Counted from the first letter of the stretch, positions 8,138-17,479 are shown. The stretch is DNA of 64,000 bases from Yeosuana marina (GCF_011762485.1 NZ_JAAKGI010000008.1:1-64000); one strand, 5' to 3'. The notes: generated by a model not told the origin, from the sequence alone. Made by a program: numbers and translations.

Positions 8138-8566
8138 TTAAATTTTAACAAGGACACACCTTACCAAAATAACATCCATCAAGTATCCTGTACATATACC
8201 TTTTGCTATAATATCTTGGCCTTCCTTTAGATTTATTAATTTTTTGTTTTCGTCTGGAGAAAGATGGCAAATAACCGTTCCTAGAGGAGATTTATCATTA
8301 AGTAAGGTTATGATAATATCATTGTTTTCGGAGGCTTCTAGTTTTGATATGCGTCCGCTTACCTGAACTATCTGATCTAAATACTTTTTATTTGCCGAAT
8401 TTTCATTTACCTGAAAATCCTCCAGTAACCCTTGTGAATTTGTTATTATATCCGGTTTTGTATCAGCTACATTTATATGTGGCTTATTATATTCTTTAAC
8501 TGCCAAGAATATCCCCAACATAATAATTGCTAAAACCGATACAATTACTGTTTTTTTTCTACTCAT
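8138..8566 (-). CDS. Membrane-anchored OB-fold protein (tRNA_anti-like)
   Basis: I place the start at the ATG at 8566 ('MSRKKTVIVS') because the longer frame would need a GTG start inside the upstream gene. One N-terminal helix (residues 5-21) anchors the protein. The rest, 'YLDQIVQVSGRISKLEASEN' and 'INLKEGQDIIAKGICTGYLM', fits the tRNA_anti-like OB fold found in Bacteroidetes envelope operons. No nucleic-acid role is implied. It probably faces the periplasm and serves the neighbouring cytochrome/YceI system. Confidence 0.7.
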   Translation of the reverse strand: MSRKKTVIVSVLAIIMLGIFLAVKEYNKPHINVADTKPDIITNSQGLLEDFQVNENSANKKYLDQIVQVSGRISKLEASENNDIIITLLNDKSPLGTVICHLSPDENKKLINLKEGQDIIAKGICTGYLMDVILVRCVLVKI

Positions 8567-8577
8567 CGTTTTTAGTA

Positions 8578-8922
8578 CTAATTGTTTAATGACCCATTTT
8601 CTACCCAACACTTAATCAGGTTAATCTCTTCATTGCTCAAGACACCTCCAATGGGCATTGTTCTATTGATTACTTGTTCTTTTACTATTTCCGAATTGAC
8701 ACTTACCCCTTGATAAGTTCTCAAATCCGGAAATTGACTACCATTATGACAGCTAACACAGTTATTGTCTATTATTGGTTTAATCATGTTAGCAAATGAT
8801 ATATCAGGATCACACTCCTGCATTGGTGTTGCGTATTGCTCTTCTACATAACTTTCACAAGAGGAAAAAGCAACGCATGATATTAGTAATATCAAAGTCC
8901 TTATGTATTTTTTATTTTTCAT
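8578..8922 (-). CDS. c-type cytochrome-like lipoprotein
   Basis: 114 residues. A lipoprotein signal ends in 'AFSSC' (Cys about residue 22). The mature part has one haem-binding CVSCH motif in 'IIDNNCVSCHNGSQFPDL' and a distal Met in 'INRTMPIGG' that could be the sixth ligand. The size and 'LSNEEINLIKCWVENG' tail match the small cytochromes that report or carry electrons in flavobacterial envelope operons. It should be lipid-anchored in the periplasm. A hairpin separates it from the P460 gene upstream. Confidence 0.8.
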   Translation of the reverse strand: MKNKKYIRTLILLISCVAFSSCESYVEEQYATPMQECDPDISFANMIKPIIDNNCVSCHNGSQFPDLRTYQGVSVNSEIVKEQVINRTMPIGGVLSNEEINLIKCWVENGSLNN

Positions 8923-8937
8923 TTTTTAAGATTAATA

Positions 8938-8975
8938 TAACAGGAGGAGATTATACTATTAATATCCTCCTGTTA
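8938..8975 (-). terminator. Intergenic hairpin between cytochrome genes
   Basis: TAACAGGAGGA (8938-8948) pairs perfectly with TCCTCCTGTTA (8965-8975) over 11 bp with a 16-nt loop. No strong T-run follows on the leftward strand, so it may be an attenuator or an mRNA-stability element rather than a full terminator. Confidence 0.45.
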
Positions 8976-9005
8976 ACAATTAACAACCAAATAAACCATG
9001 CCTAC

Positions 9006-9962
9006 TTATGGAAAAATAGAAGGTGTGGTAAAGACATAATCCCTACCTTTTACTGGGGTATGGCACTCAATACAACTTTGAGAGAATTTTGAATCTTTGC
9101 CGAAAGGGGTCAATTCCTGATCAACCCATCGAGCCCAACCCCAGCCTTTGGTTTCTTTATATTTTTCTGAGTCTTTAAACATAAACTCTGCATGGATAAA
9201 AGTAGAAGGCACTATTGCCGCTTCCCAATTTTCATCGGAACGTTGATTCCAGACCACTTTTCCTAAAATGGTACCATCAGGCCATGGATTGGTTCTGTTT
9301 TCATTAATCGCCTTTATGGCAATATCATTACCCAAGATCACTCTTAAAGAATTATGGTCCTTTCTAAATGAACTACTCACAACGCTCCAGTTTCTGTAAT
9401 CTTCAGGAAACTCAATACCATTGGGTGCATTTTTAACCGTTTTTTTCTTATTGCGATTGTTAATCCAAGTGGTATAGTCCTTTTCAAATTCTTCTTTATC
9501 CTTTCCAGATTCCTTTATCCCCATATCTTTATCCAACCCTTTTATGTATGCCTCAATAGCTACCAATTGGCTCTCGCTTATCTTCGCTTGAGGGTGAACC
9601 AGTAAATAATTTTCAGGGGGCATAATATTCTTTTTGATTTTGGTCAGAATATTATAGAGAATGGTCTTTCTTTCTTTTTCCGAATACTTGTCCCATTCAG
9701 AAAAATTTACTTTTTTTCTTCCTTTTTCTACGTCTTTTCTTACCATTTCTGCAACAAAAGGAAGCTTGTTATAAAATGATAGTTCGGTTTCATTTGAGTG
9801 ACAATCGTAACAAGAGTTCTTGATAGTTGTCTTTACTTCTGCAGGCGCTCCTGTAAAATCACCAGTTACCGGTGGGTTTGTGACAACATCTCTAAATTGA
9901 TATCCAATTATTATAATTAAGACTACTAGTATAATTCCTTTAAATACGTTCTTTGTACTCAT
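9006..9962 (-). CDS. Haem-binding domain plus cytochrome P460 protein
   Basis: 318 residues. An N-terminal membrane anchor (about residues 8-22) is followed by a haem-binding domain with CYDCH at 51-55. A P460-like domain follows, ending in a second CIECH motif at 297-301 near 'PVKGRDYVFT'. The 'VVWNQRSDENWEAAIVPSTF' and 'GWGWARWVDQELTPFGKDSK' segments are typical of the P460 part. Two c-haems in the periplasm suggest an oxidation or detoxification role, perhaps of a small nitrogen compound. The substrate is not determined by the sequence. It is upstream of the c-type lipoprotein and downstream of the COG4315 gene. Confidence 0.82.
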   Translation of the reverse strand: MSTKNVFKGIILVVLIIIIGYQFRDVVTNPPVTGDFTGAPAEVKTTIKNSCYDCHSNETELSFYNKLPFVAEMVRKDVEKGRKKVNFSEWDKYSEKERKTILYNILTKIKKNIMPPENYLLVHPQAKISESQLVAIEAYIKGLDKDMGIKESGKDKEEFEKDYTTWINNRNKKKTVKNAPNGIEFPEDYRNWSVVSSSFRKDHNSLRVILGNDIAIKAINENRTNPWPDGTILGKVVWNQRSDENWEAAIVPSTFIHAEFMFKDSEKYKETKGWGWARWVDQELTPFGKDSKFSQSCIECHTPVKGRDYVFTTPSIFP

Positions 9963-10028
9963 ATTTTTATATTATCTGGTTAATAGTGAATATTTCACCC
10001 AAATGAAACCGTTCTAAAATTTATAAAT

Positions 10029-11615
10029 CTAATTTGGCGCTACAGCAGTATTTACATTAGCAATTGGCCATACTCCAGGTGATGGGAAGCTTACACCTTT
10101 ATTGTCACCTCGTTCGGTATCCTGACCAAAGTAATACAGTGGCCATCCTTTATAGGTTAATTGGGTTCTACCATACACATCGATTGTTCCAAAATCATCA
10201 CTGTTTAAGATAGTTGGTATCTTATCCAAGGTAATTTCTGCTATTGGCCATACACCGTTGTTTGAAAAATCTGGAGCGGTAAACGTATTGACACCGTTAC
10301 TGTCATGGGAAAACGTATATAAAGTTCTACCATCAATGTCAACGATATAACCTGTTTCACCCTCACCAACCGTATAGTCGCTCATATAGTTATTACCATC
10401 ATGACCAACCAACTGGGAATACACATACATTAAAGAATAATCTGGTTTTGCCACAAACCATTCATTTGCTACGCCCTCACCCGTAGTATCTCCTGCATTG
10501 ACATCTGCTGCGTAATAGTATAAAGGCCATCCCTTATAAGTTGTTTGAAGTTCGCCATCTGTTCTGGTAATGGTTGCAAAGTCATTAATATCCAATCCTG
10601 TACCTACTACCAGGTTTTCCGAATAAAATATTGGCCAAATGTTTACACAACCATCCAAACATTCAGAGGTATCCATTGTATCATCAGAAAAGAAATAAAG
10701 TGTTTTACCCTCAGCATCTGTTAAAATACTACCTAAAGTAGAATCATTCACTAATTTAACTGTTGGTGCATCTGGAGCTACAGTAGTGTTTACATTTGCA
10801 ATTGGCCATACTCCAGGAGCAGGGAAACTAATACCTTTATTGTCACCTCGTTGAGAATCCTGTCCAAAATAATATAGTGGCCATCCTTTATAGGTTAATT
10901 GGGTTCTACCATATACATCGATTGTACCAAAATCATCACTGTTTAAGATACTCGGTATCTTATCCAAGGTAATTTCTGCTATTGGCCATACACCGTTGTT
11001 TGAAAAATCTGGAGCGGTAAAACTATTGACACCGTTACTGTCATGGGAAAACGTATATAGTGTTCTACCATCAATATCAACAATATAACTTGTCTCCTCA
11101 TCACCAACAGTATAACTACTTGTATAATTATTACCGTCATGGCCTTGTAATTGGGCTTTCGCATACATTAAGGAATAATCTGGTTTCGCCACAAACCAAA
11201 CATTATTAACATTCTCTCCATTTGTGTCTCCAGCAACATTATCACTCGCATAATAATATAATGGCCACCCCTTATAGGTTGTTTGAAGTTCGCCATCTGT
11301 TCTGGTAATGGTTCCAAAGTCATTAATGTCCAATCCATTATCTACCTCAAGGTTTTCCACATAAAATATTGGCCAGATGTTTACACATCCATCCACACAT
11401 TTTGAGATACCGTCGGTGTCTTTTGAAAAGAAATAAAGTGATCGACCCTCAGAATCGGTTAAAATACTACCCAATGTAGAATTATTGGTCAACTTGACCG
11501 AGGCCACATTAGGTTCAGGTTCAACGTAAGAACCTCCATCGTCTTTACTACAACTTTGTAGTAAGGTTACAAATGCCATTAATAAATAGGCTGCTTTTTT
11601 GATTGTTTTTTCCAT
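10029..11615 (-). CDS. COG4315 repeat lipoprotein (internally duplicated)
   Basis: 528 residues with a lipobox ('FVTLLQSC') and four units of the 'secreted repeat of unknown function' type. Each unit has 'G.SLYFFSKDT..' or 'GRTLYTFSHDS..' and a 'YKGWPLYYF' or 'YKGWPLYYY' segment. Units 1+2 and 3+4 are near copies of each other: 'TITRTDGELQTTYKGWPLYY' and 'NSDDFGTIDVYGRTQLTYKG' each occur twice. The gene therefore arose by an in-frame duplication of about 750 bp. 'CVDGCVNIWP' and 'CLDGCVNIWP' hold paired cysteines. The protein is lipid-anchored outside the inner membrane. Its function is unknown, but it travels with cytochromes. Confidence 0.85.
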   Translation of the reverse strand: MEKTIKKAAYLLMAFVTLLQSCSKDDGGSYVEPEPNVASVKLTNNSTLGSILTDSEGRSLYFFSKDTDGISKCVDGCVNIWPIFYVENLEVDNGLDINDFGTITRTDGELQTTYKGWPLYYYASDNVAGDTNGENVNNVWFVAKPDYSLMYAKAQLQGHDGNNYTSSYTVGDEETSYIVDIDGRTLYTFSHDSNGVNSFTAPDFSNNGVWPIAEITLDKIPSILNSDDFGTIDVYGRTQLTYKGWPLYYFGQDSQRGDNKGISFPAPGVWPIANVNTTVAPDAPTVKLVNDSTLGSILTDAEGKTLYFFSDDTMDTSECLDGCVNIWPIFYSENLVVGTGLDINDFATITRTDGELQTTYKGWPLYYYAADVNAGDTTGEGVANEWFVAKPDYSLMYVYSQLVGHDGNNYMSDYTVGEGETGYIVDIDGRTLYTFSHDSNGVNTFTAPDFSNNGVWPIAEITLDKIPTILNSDDFGTIDVYGRTQLTYKGWPLYYFGQDTERGDNKGVSFPSPGVWPIANVNTAVAPN

Positions 11616-11769
11616 TTGTAAAAAAAATTTATTTATTATTTAATTTCTGGGGCAAATCAAATCATTGCTAACAGCTCCAGTACTATAAATGTTTGTCAGA
11701 GGGAAAAAAATAGGGTTAAAAGGGAAAAAAAAGCGTTGAAAAAAAAGGCAAATATTTATCTCTTTTTAA

Positions 11770-11800
11770 TTGAATCTTAGTAGGCGAATAACTAATTTTG
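11770..11800 (+). promoter_or_regulatory. Promoter of the Cache-LytTR gene
   Basis: TTG at 11770-11772 and TAATTTTG at 11793-11800 are separated by 20 bp, matching the Bacteroidetes -33/-7 consensus. Transcription would start near 11806, which supports the ATG at 11834 as the start of the gene and excludes the in-frame TTG at 11798. Confidence 0.6.
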
Positions 11801-11833
11801 TATTCGTTTCATGCCAATGAAAAAATCGCTCCC

Positions 11834-12946
11834 ATGAAAAAGGATAGACTTTATTTCCTCACCTTCCTCTCTTTGCTTTTTGTAGTCTACATTATAGGGT
11901 ATTTCAGTATGAACTACCTTGTTGATATTAGTACAGAGCAGTTCCTTGAGACCCAAATTGAATCCAGTAAAAGAGAAGCCAAAGAATTCTCCAATATGAT
12001 TTCATCACAAATAACAAGAGGTATCCCTGAAGAAGAAGTCATAAAGAATATTCAAAAAAGTATAGAAAATACGGATAATGAAACCGGTTTTATCTGTATG
12101 TTTGATTGGTCTGGAAAAGAAGTCTGTCACCCAAACATAGAACGGATTGGAAAATATGCAACGCCCGAAGAATCCTTTATATCCACCACAAATGACAATG
12201 CAACATCTAAAGATTTTTATTACTATCTGAAAAACAAAAAAGAAGGCGGGGGCATAAGAACTTTTAATGAAAAAGAAAGATCCTCAGAAATTATCTATGT
12301 ATATCCTGTAAAGAATACTGATTGGATTATTGCCGCCCATGCAAACACAAATAAAATTAAAGAACAAATTAATACCTTAAAAAGGAATTTCATTATAGTT
12401 TATTCCATTACGGGGGCGTTAATTGTTTTTCTATCCCTATTAATGGTAAGATTAGTTGGCAGTAGTTACGAGAGGAAATTGGAACTTAAGAATGAGAAGC
12501 TTTCTAAAGAGGTTTTAAACCTATCAAAATTAAATCATGATTTGGTTAGTTATAAAAATAAGGTAAATGCCACGGGAGGTCAAAATAAAGCATCGGATAA
12601 GAATAAAAACAAACAGAGGATTTTAACGTATTCAAAAAATGAGCTTGTTCCTCTTTTAGTGGAACAAATAGCTTATATCTATACTGAAAATACCGTTACA
12701 TATATCATTAGTATTGATGGCAAAAAATCCCATAGTAACAATAGTCTGGATGAAATTTATACAAGTCTGGATGACACATTCTTTTTCAGGGCAAATAGAC
12801 AATATATTCTTTCCATTAATGCCATCCATAAAATTTTACGATACGGAAATAACCAATTGAAAATTGAGGTTTTACCTAAAACAGAAATGGATATTCTTAT
12901 AAGCAAGAATAAAGCATCTGAATTTAAGGGCTGGTTAAATACATAG
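11834..12946 (+). CDS. Membrane Cache-domain LytTR transcription regulator
   Basis: 371 residues from the ATG placed downstream of the promoter. A first helix (about 6-25) and a second (about 186-208) bracket a periplasmic Cache-like sensor domain with 'GFICMFDWSGKEVCHPN' and 'IIYVYPVKNTDWIIAAHA'. A short coiled coil follows, then a LytTR DNA-binding domain whose 'FFFRANRQYILSINAIHKIL' is the family signature. It is a one-component membrane sensor that binds DNA directly. It is divergent from the COG4315/cytochrome/YceI set, which is its likely target. Confidence 0.85.
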   Translation: MKKDRLYFLTFLSLLFVVYIIGYFSMNYLVDISTEQFLETQIESSKREAKEFSNMISSQITRGIPEEEVIKNIQKSIENTDNETGFICMFDWSGKEVCHPNIERIGKYATPEESFISTTNDNATSKDFYYYLKNKKEGGGIRTFNEKERSSEIIYVYPVKNTDWIIAAHANTNKIKEQINTLKRNFIIVYSITGALIVFLSLLMVRLVGSSYERKLELKNEKLSKEVLNLSKLNHDLVSYKNKVNATGGQNKASDKNKNKQRILTYSKNELVPLLVEQIAYIYTENTVTYIISIDGKKSHSNNSLDEIYTSLDDTFFFRANRQYILSINAIHKILRYGNNQLKIEVLPKTEMDILISKNKASEFKGWLNT

Positions 12947-13040
12947 TTTTTGTATACTCACAATACATTATATAGATTTGGGGAATTACTAACGGTTACC
13001 TTTTAAAAAGACAAGTACTTCTCTATTTTTAAGTATAAGT

Positions 13041-13190
13041 TCAAATACTTTCATATAACTGTTGGATTGGTTTTCTGATTTTCACACTGTGCTGTGACAC
13101 ATCATTTAAATCTCTAAAACCTATCGTTGCTATAACCGACACATTGAGCCCTTTTTCATTTAAGCACAACAATTGATTAAACCCTTCTGG
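13041..13190 (-). pseudogene. C-terminal fragment of a nitroreductase
   Basis: On the minus strand about 49 codons read 'EPEGFNQLLCLNEKGLNVSV' then 'IATIGFRDLNDVSQHSVKIR' and close with TGA at 13041. This is the C-terminus of NAD(P)H nitroreductases (A.GYRD..D......K.RK). There is no start codon and no flavin-binding N-terminal part. The fragment is cut off exactly where a 25-bp repeat tail (13188-13212) begins, so that recombination at the repeat is a plausible cause. Confidence 0.65.
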
Positions 13191-13212
13191 CTCACTTTGC
13201 CCGCCCTATCCA
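13188..13212. repeat. Partial copy of the 114-bp hairpin repeat
   Basis: These 25 bases are identical to 56630-56654, the tail of repeat copy B, and similar to 54636-54660 in copy A. The remaining 89 bp of the element are missing. The repeat abuts a truncated nitroreductase gene on one side and lies 36 bp from the phytase stop on the other. Confidence 0.75.
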
Positions 13213-13247
13213 CCATGAAGGGTTTCAACTTTAAACCAGAAAAATTA

Positions 13248-14267
13248 TTATTCTTTTAATTCAAGTTTTATCAAATCATGAAAAAAGAAATTCCTTTCAT
13301 CGTTCATTGAAACAAATAGCCCGTTTGGAAACTTATCTCCTAAAGGCTGTGTGGTAGCATCGCAGCCATCGGTTTCAAGGGTTCCTAAATTAATTTCTTT
13401 TACAAAGGCATCAGTTTCTAAACTAAAAACTTCAAAAATATGTGCTTGCTGATTAGACACTACTAAATACCCTTTGTCTTGGTACTTTACAATAGCAATC
13501 CCTTCTATATCATCTTCAAAATGTTCACCTCCAAAAAGAGCCAGTTCTTTATTGCCTTTTTCTGGGCTTGCATGGTATTTTCTAACACCAATGCCTTCGT
13601 CAGAATAATAAACAAGACCTGCTTCATCATCAACAGCAATGGCTTCAATTTCTTTGTTTCCACTAAACTTACCAAACTTTCTAACAAAATTGGCATGTAC
13701 ACCCAATGAATCCGATACAAGCTCATATTGATATAAATAGTTTTCTGTAGGCCCTTTTTTTCTACTAACGATGGCTGATATACTTCCTTTTTCAAGATTT
13801 TTGTAAAGTGAAATTCCCATGGGGCGTTTCATTTCCACATCCGTTTCATCTTCAAAAACCTTAAACCCTCCGTGGTCCAATGGTTTCATATCTGGAACAG
13901 AAAACAAACGTATTTGATGTTTTTCTCTTTCTGTAAATGCTATGATATCTGTTTTTGTAGAATCGGTTAATTTAAAACCATATTCTATGTCAACATTATT
14001 AGGATAACTAATATTGGTTATACACTTATCTTTAATAATTTTTCCATCTAAATCGAACGCATACACGCCTCCGTTTACTTCGTCTTTATCGGTACCAAAT
14101 ACAATACTTTTGGCAGGATCCGTTGGGTTTACCCAAATAGCAGGATCGTCGGTATCATGCGGTACTTTTTCGGTAACTACACTGGCTACTATTTCTGGTA
14201 ATTTTGCCACACAACCTAACAGTACAACGGTTGCGCCAAAAATAATATTGAGTTTTAACTTGTTCAT
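13248..14267 (-). CDS. Beta-propeller phytase lipoprotein
   Basis: 339 residues with a lipobox ('VVLLGC', Cys about 19). It then has the BPP sequence: 'HDTDDPAIWVNPTDPAKSIV', 'TDIIAFTEREKHQIRLFSVP', 'KEIEAIAVDDEAGLVYYSDE' and 'DIEGIAIVKYQDKGYLVVSN'. The many Asp/Glu residues are the calcium and phosphate ligands of the six-bladed propeller. It removes phosphate from phytate (3-phytase activity). The lipid anchor would hold it at the cell surface or periplasm, just downstream of its TonB receptor. The two genes are 9 bp apart and surely cotranscribed. Confidence 0.9.
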   Translation of the reverse strand: MNKLKLNIIFGATVVLLGCVAKLPEIVASVVTEKVPHDTDDPAIWVNPTDPAKSIVFGTDKDEVNGGVYAFDLDGKIIKDKCITNISYPNNVDIEYGFKLTDSTKTDIIAFTEREKHQIRLFSVPDMKPLDHGGFKVFEDETDVEMKRPMGISLYKNLEKGSISAIVSRKKGPTENYLYQYELVSDSLGVHANFVRKFGKFSGNKEIEAIAVDDEAGLVYYSDEGIGVRKYHASPEKGNKELALFGGEHFEDDIEGIAIVKYQDKGYLVVSNQQAHIFEVFSLETDAFVKEINLGTLETDGCDATTQPLGDKFPNGLFVSMNDERNFFFHDLIKLELKE

Positions 14268-14276
14268 TCTTTAACC

Positions 14277-17096
14277 TTATTTTCTTTTAAACAAATCGTA
14301 TTTAATACCAAATGTAATACGTCTTCCGTAATATTCCATTTGCATGGTTCTGGCTTTAACACCTTGATAATAACGCAATGGTTGGTCTGTAATATTATTT
14401 AAATCGAAATAAACACTAATACCTTTGTTAAAAGCATATGATGCATTAAAATCCAATAAAAATTGCTCTCCGTAATATCTGTCTTCAAAAGCACTTCCTC
14501 CTATTTCATCAATGTATGAATCTGAATAATTAGCGGATAAACGTAAACTTAATTTTTTGTCTGTATAAGCTAACGATCCATTAAACATATTTGGTGCAGT
14601 TCCTGGTAAATCCAAATCGGTTCTTTCATCACCATCAGAGTTCCTAATACCTTTCGCACTAGATGTTAAGTAAGTATAGTTTGCCATGATGCTAAAGTTT
14701 TTAGCAAAACCAGGCAAGAAATCTAACTGGCGTTGGAAACCAATTTCTGCTCCAAAAATATTAGCGTTATCTCCATTTTGTGGTTGATAAACTTTAAAAC
14801 CTGTGGTAGCATTACCATACGTATCATCAGTTGTTCTTGTTTGATATGTATAAATAAAATCTTTAATGTTTTTTTGGAACACCCCTGCTGAAATTATCCC
14901 AACACTTTTAAAATAATGCTCTCCCATCAAATCAAAGTTCATTGAAGTAGTTGCATTCAATTCTGGATTACCAACAACTATTTCACTATCAGCTAACAAA
15001 ACATCTAAACTTGGTACAATATCAGCATAATTTGGTCTTGCCAAAGTATTTGTCCAAGCAAAACGCAATACGGTTTTATTACTTAAATTATATTTTAAAT
15101 GAACACCTGGTAACACATTTGTATAACTTTTCTCTTTAGTAATGGTTCCTATAATATTTTCTTCGTCTTCAATTTGATTTCCTGTAGCTTCTGTTTTTGT
15201 GCTCTCTATTCGTAAACCAACCAAAACATCCAACTTATCAGATAATTTTTGATCTGCCATTACATAACCAGCATACACATGTTCTTTCACCTTATAATTT
15301 TGTCTTGCATACTCACTAGGCACATCTGTTTCTTCAAATGAAGATGCATCTTTAAAATTTAAGCTTCCTAAATATTCAGGAGTTACAAACATACCTGCCG
15401 CGTACTTACTTCCCGCTAAAAAGTCTTTATCTGTAGCGTTTATAAGTGGTAATGTTGAAAAGTCATCAAAAGTAGTATTTAAAGGCTCGTACTCAAAAAA
15501 GTCATTATTTCTCTTTTTTTCTTTTGTTTTAAAACGACCACCAAATTTTATAAACCCATCATTTGTATTAAAAAAGTTTACTGGCAATTTAAAGTTTACA
15601 AACGCATTATAATCCTTTTCGTCTGTGTAACCATTTTGTTCTGTAAGCTCTTTTAAACTAAACTCACTTAAATTAACATCACCTGCGTTAACTGGTGTAA
15701 GTAACGGAAATTTTGTATCTGATAAATCTTCATTAAGATCAACATTTTTTGCACTATAAGAAATATAACGCTCGTTTAAACGTTCTTCGGACGCTTTTGC
15801 GTAAGATGTTAACCAATCCATCTCTAAATTCCCAAACAAATGATTACCTCCTAAACTGTAATTTTGCATACGTTGGTCTTCAAGACGTCTGTTTTTATTT
15901 CTATTATTGTCTATACCACCTTTTGTTTGTCTATTAACCTCACCTATATAACCTGTTATGTTATCTGCATCATCAAATACAGGTTCAATTTTTTTGTAAC
16001 GCAATCTGAAACGATTTTCTCTATCGTCTCTCCAGTTATACATGGTTTTTAAATAGATAGCGTTATTGGCATTAAAAACATAATCAAAATTAGCAGAAAA
16101 ACTGCGACGAATACGCTGTACTAAATAGGTTCTGATGTCTGATTCCTCAATAAACGGATTTACCTCTATTTTATCTCCTACATTGTTTTTTGCTTCGTTT
16201 ACCCAAGCAGCCTCTACGTTGTCTGACCCAAAATCCGTATCATTAATCGAGCTAGAAACCAACCAGCCAAATTTGCCATTTTTGCTTTTATCACCTATTA
16301 AAAAAGATCCATTAATAATTCTCTTATCGGTTATTAGGTTTACCCCAGAACCAACTGAAGCAGCAACTCTAAATCCATTTGGAGACGTTCTAGTTACCAA
16401 GTTTACAGAACCTCCTAAGGCATCGGCATCCATATCTGGTGTTACAGCTTTATTAACTTCAATAAGTTGAATCATGTCTGCTGGAATTAAATCCATTTGA
16501 ACATTTCTGTTATCGCCTTCGGCTGAAGGGATACGGCTTCCGTTTAAAGTTACCGAGTTCAATTGAGGTGCTAAACCTCGAACTATTATATTACGAGCTT
16601 CACCTTGATCTACCTGCATGGTAATGCCAGGAATACGTTTTACGGCATCACCAATATTGGCATCTGGAAATTTACCAATTTGATCGGTAGAAACAACATT
16701 AGTTATATTCTGCTTATTTTTTTGTGCATTCAACGCTTTTGCTTGTCCGCTATTATATCCATTAATCACAACATCATCTAATTCTAATAATTTAGGAGTA
16801 AGCGTTATGGTAATAGTAGAAGTCTTATCTGCTTCAACAATAACATCGGCTTTAGTATCTTCGTATCCTAAAAACTTAACCGTAAGGGTTTGGTTTCCTG
16901 CTGGAACGTTTAGTAATAAAAAATTTCCTTCTTCATCTGAAATAGTTCCTTTATTAATAGATTCAATTAACACATTACTAAAAGGAACTTTTAATCCATC
17001 GCTATCAATAACAACTCCTTGTACGTTGCCATCTTGTGAGAATCCTAAAAAGGACACTAGTGAAATACATAGTAATAATACGTAATTTTTTCTCAT
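14277..17096 (-). CDS. TonB-dependent outer-membrane receptor
   Basis: 939 residues. A signal peptide (to about residue 21) precedes a carboxypeptidase-regulatory-like domain (about 24-110, 'GNVQGVVIDSDGLKVPFSNV'). A plug domain follows, with 'KFPDANIGDAVKRIPGITMQ' and 'GEARNIIVRGLAPQLNSVTL', then a long 22-strand barrel ending in 'YGRRITFGIKYDLFKRK'. It imports a ligand across the outer membrane with TonB energy. Since it is the first gene of a two-gene operon with a phytase, phytate or its calcium complex is the best guess for the ligand. The TonB box is not obvious. Confidence 0.9.
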   Translation of the reverse strand: MRKNYVLLLCISLVSFLGFSQDGNVQGVVIDSDGLKVPFSNVLIESINKGTISDEEGNFLLLNVPAGNQTLTVKFLGYEDTKADVIVEADKTSTITITLTPKLLELDDVVINGYNSGQAKALNAQKNKQNITNVVSTDQIGKFPDANIGDAVKRIPGITMQVDQGEARNIIVRGLAPQLNSVTLNGSRIPSAEGDNRNVQMDLIPADMIQLIEVNKAVTPDMDADALGGSVNLVTRTSPNGFRVAASVGSGVNLITDKRIINGSFLIGDKSKNGKFGWLVSSSINDTDFGSDNVEAAWVNEAKNNVGDKIEVNPFIEESDIRTYLVQRIRRSFSANFDYVFNANNAIYLKTMYNWRDDRENRFRLRYKKIEPVFDDADNITGYIGEVNRQTKGGIDNNRNKNRRLEDQRMQNYSLGGNHLFGNLEMDWLTSYAKASEERLNERYISYSAKNVDLNEDLSDTKFPLLTPVNAGDVNLSEFSLKELTEQNGYTDEKDYNAFVNFKLPVNFFNTNDGFIKFGGRFKTKEKKRNNDFFEYEPLNTTFDDFSTLPLINATDKDFLAGSKYAAGMFVTPEYLGSLNFKDASSFEETDVPSEYARQNYKVKEHVYAGYVMADQKLSDKLDVLVGLRIESTKTEATGNQIEDEENIIGTITKEKSYTNVLPGVHLKYNLSNKTVLRFAWTNTLARPNYADIVPSLDVLLADSEIVVGNPELNATTSMNFDLMGEHYFKSVGIISAGVFQKNIKDFIYTYQTRTTDDTYGNATTGFKVYQPQNGDNANIFGAEIGFQRQLDFLPGFAKNFSIMANYTYLTSSAKGIRNSDGDERTDLDLPGTAPNMFNGSLAYTDKKLSLRLSANYSDSYIDEIGGSAFEDRYYGEQFLLDFNASYAFNKGISVYFDLNNITDQPLRYYQGVKARTMQMEYYGRRITFGIKYDLFKRK

Positions 17097-17349
17097 GATT
17101 TTTGTTAGTTAATTATACTAACGAAGTAACAAAATTGATGAGAAAAGTGTTTTACCAGTTTTTTAATTTAGCGTTAACAATCACTCCTACAAAAGTTTAA
17201 TTTACATTTGTTTAACATTAACTAAATATTTTTATAAAACAAAAAAAACCTCCTGTTTTCAGAAAGGGTTTATTCTTTCAGATACTCTTATTTACTAAGC
17301 TTCGAAATGCTCTATAGAAACATAAGATTTATTATCCTTTTTCTTCGTG
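17097..17349. other. Host intergenic DNA before the prophage
   Basis: AT-rich DNA upstream of the TonB receptor gene, carrying its promoter (not resolved to a clean consensus) and no gene. Together with the prophage end sites that follow, the gene-free stretch runs to 17513. TGAAT at 17348-17352 directly precedes TGTACA and may be a target-site duplicate, because TGAAT recurs at 54395-54399. Confidence 0.5.
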
Positions 17350-17479
17350 AATTGTACACTAAAGTTAAAAAGAGCTATTTAAAAACAAAATTTATTTGTT
17401 TTTGCATATATTATAATCGTGAAATCAAATTGTACATAATCTGAAATCAAATTGTACATTAATTTCATCAAATGTACAT
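17350..17479 (+). repeat. Prophage left-end transposase site array
   Basis: Four related sites lie in one orientation: AATTGTACA at 17350, two exact copies of GAAATCAAATTGTACAT (17421-17437 and 17443-17459, 22 bp apart) and ATCAAATGTACAT at 17467-17479. The inverse of the core lies at the right end. Clustered, oriented sites with one at the terminus are the layout of MuA-binding attL ends. This is inference from pattern only. Confidence 0.65.

Noticed and set aside
11798..11833. TTG at 11798 as the start of the LytTR gene
   Set aside because: It lies in the -7 box of a consensus promoter, upstream of the likely transcription start.
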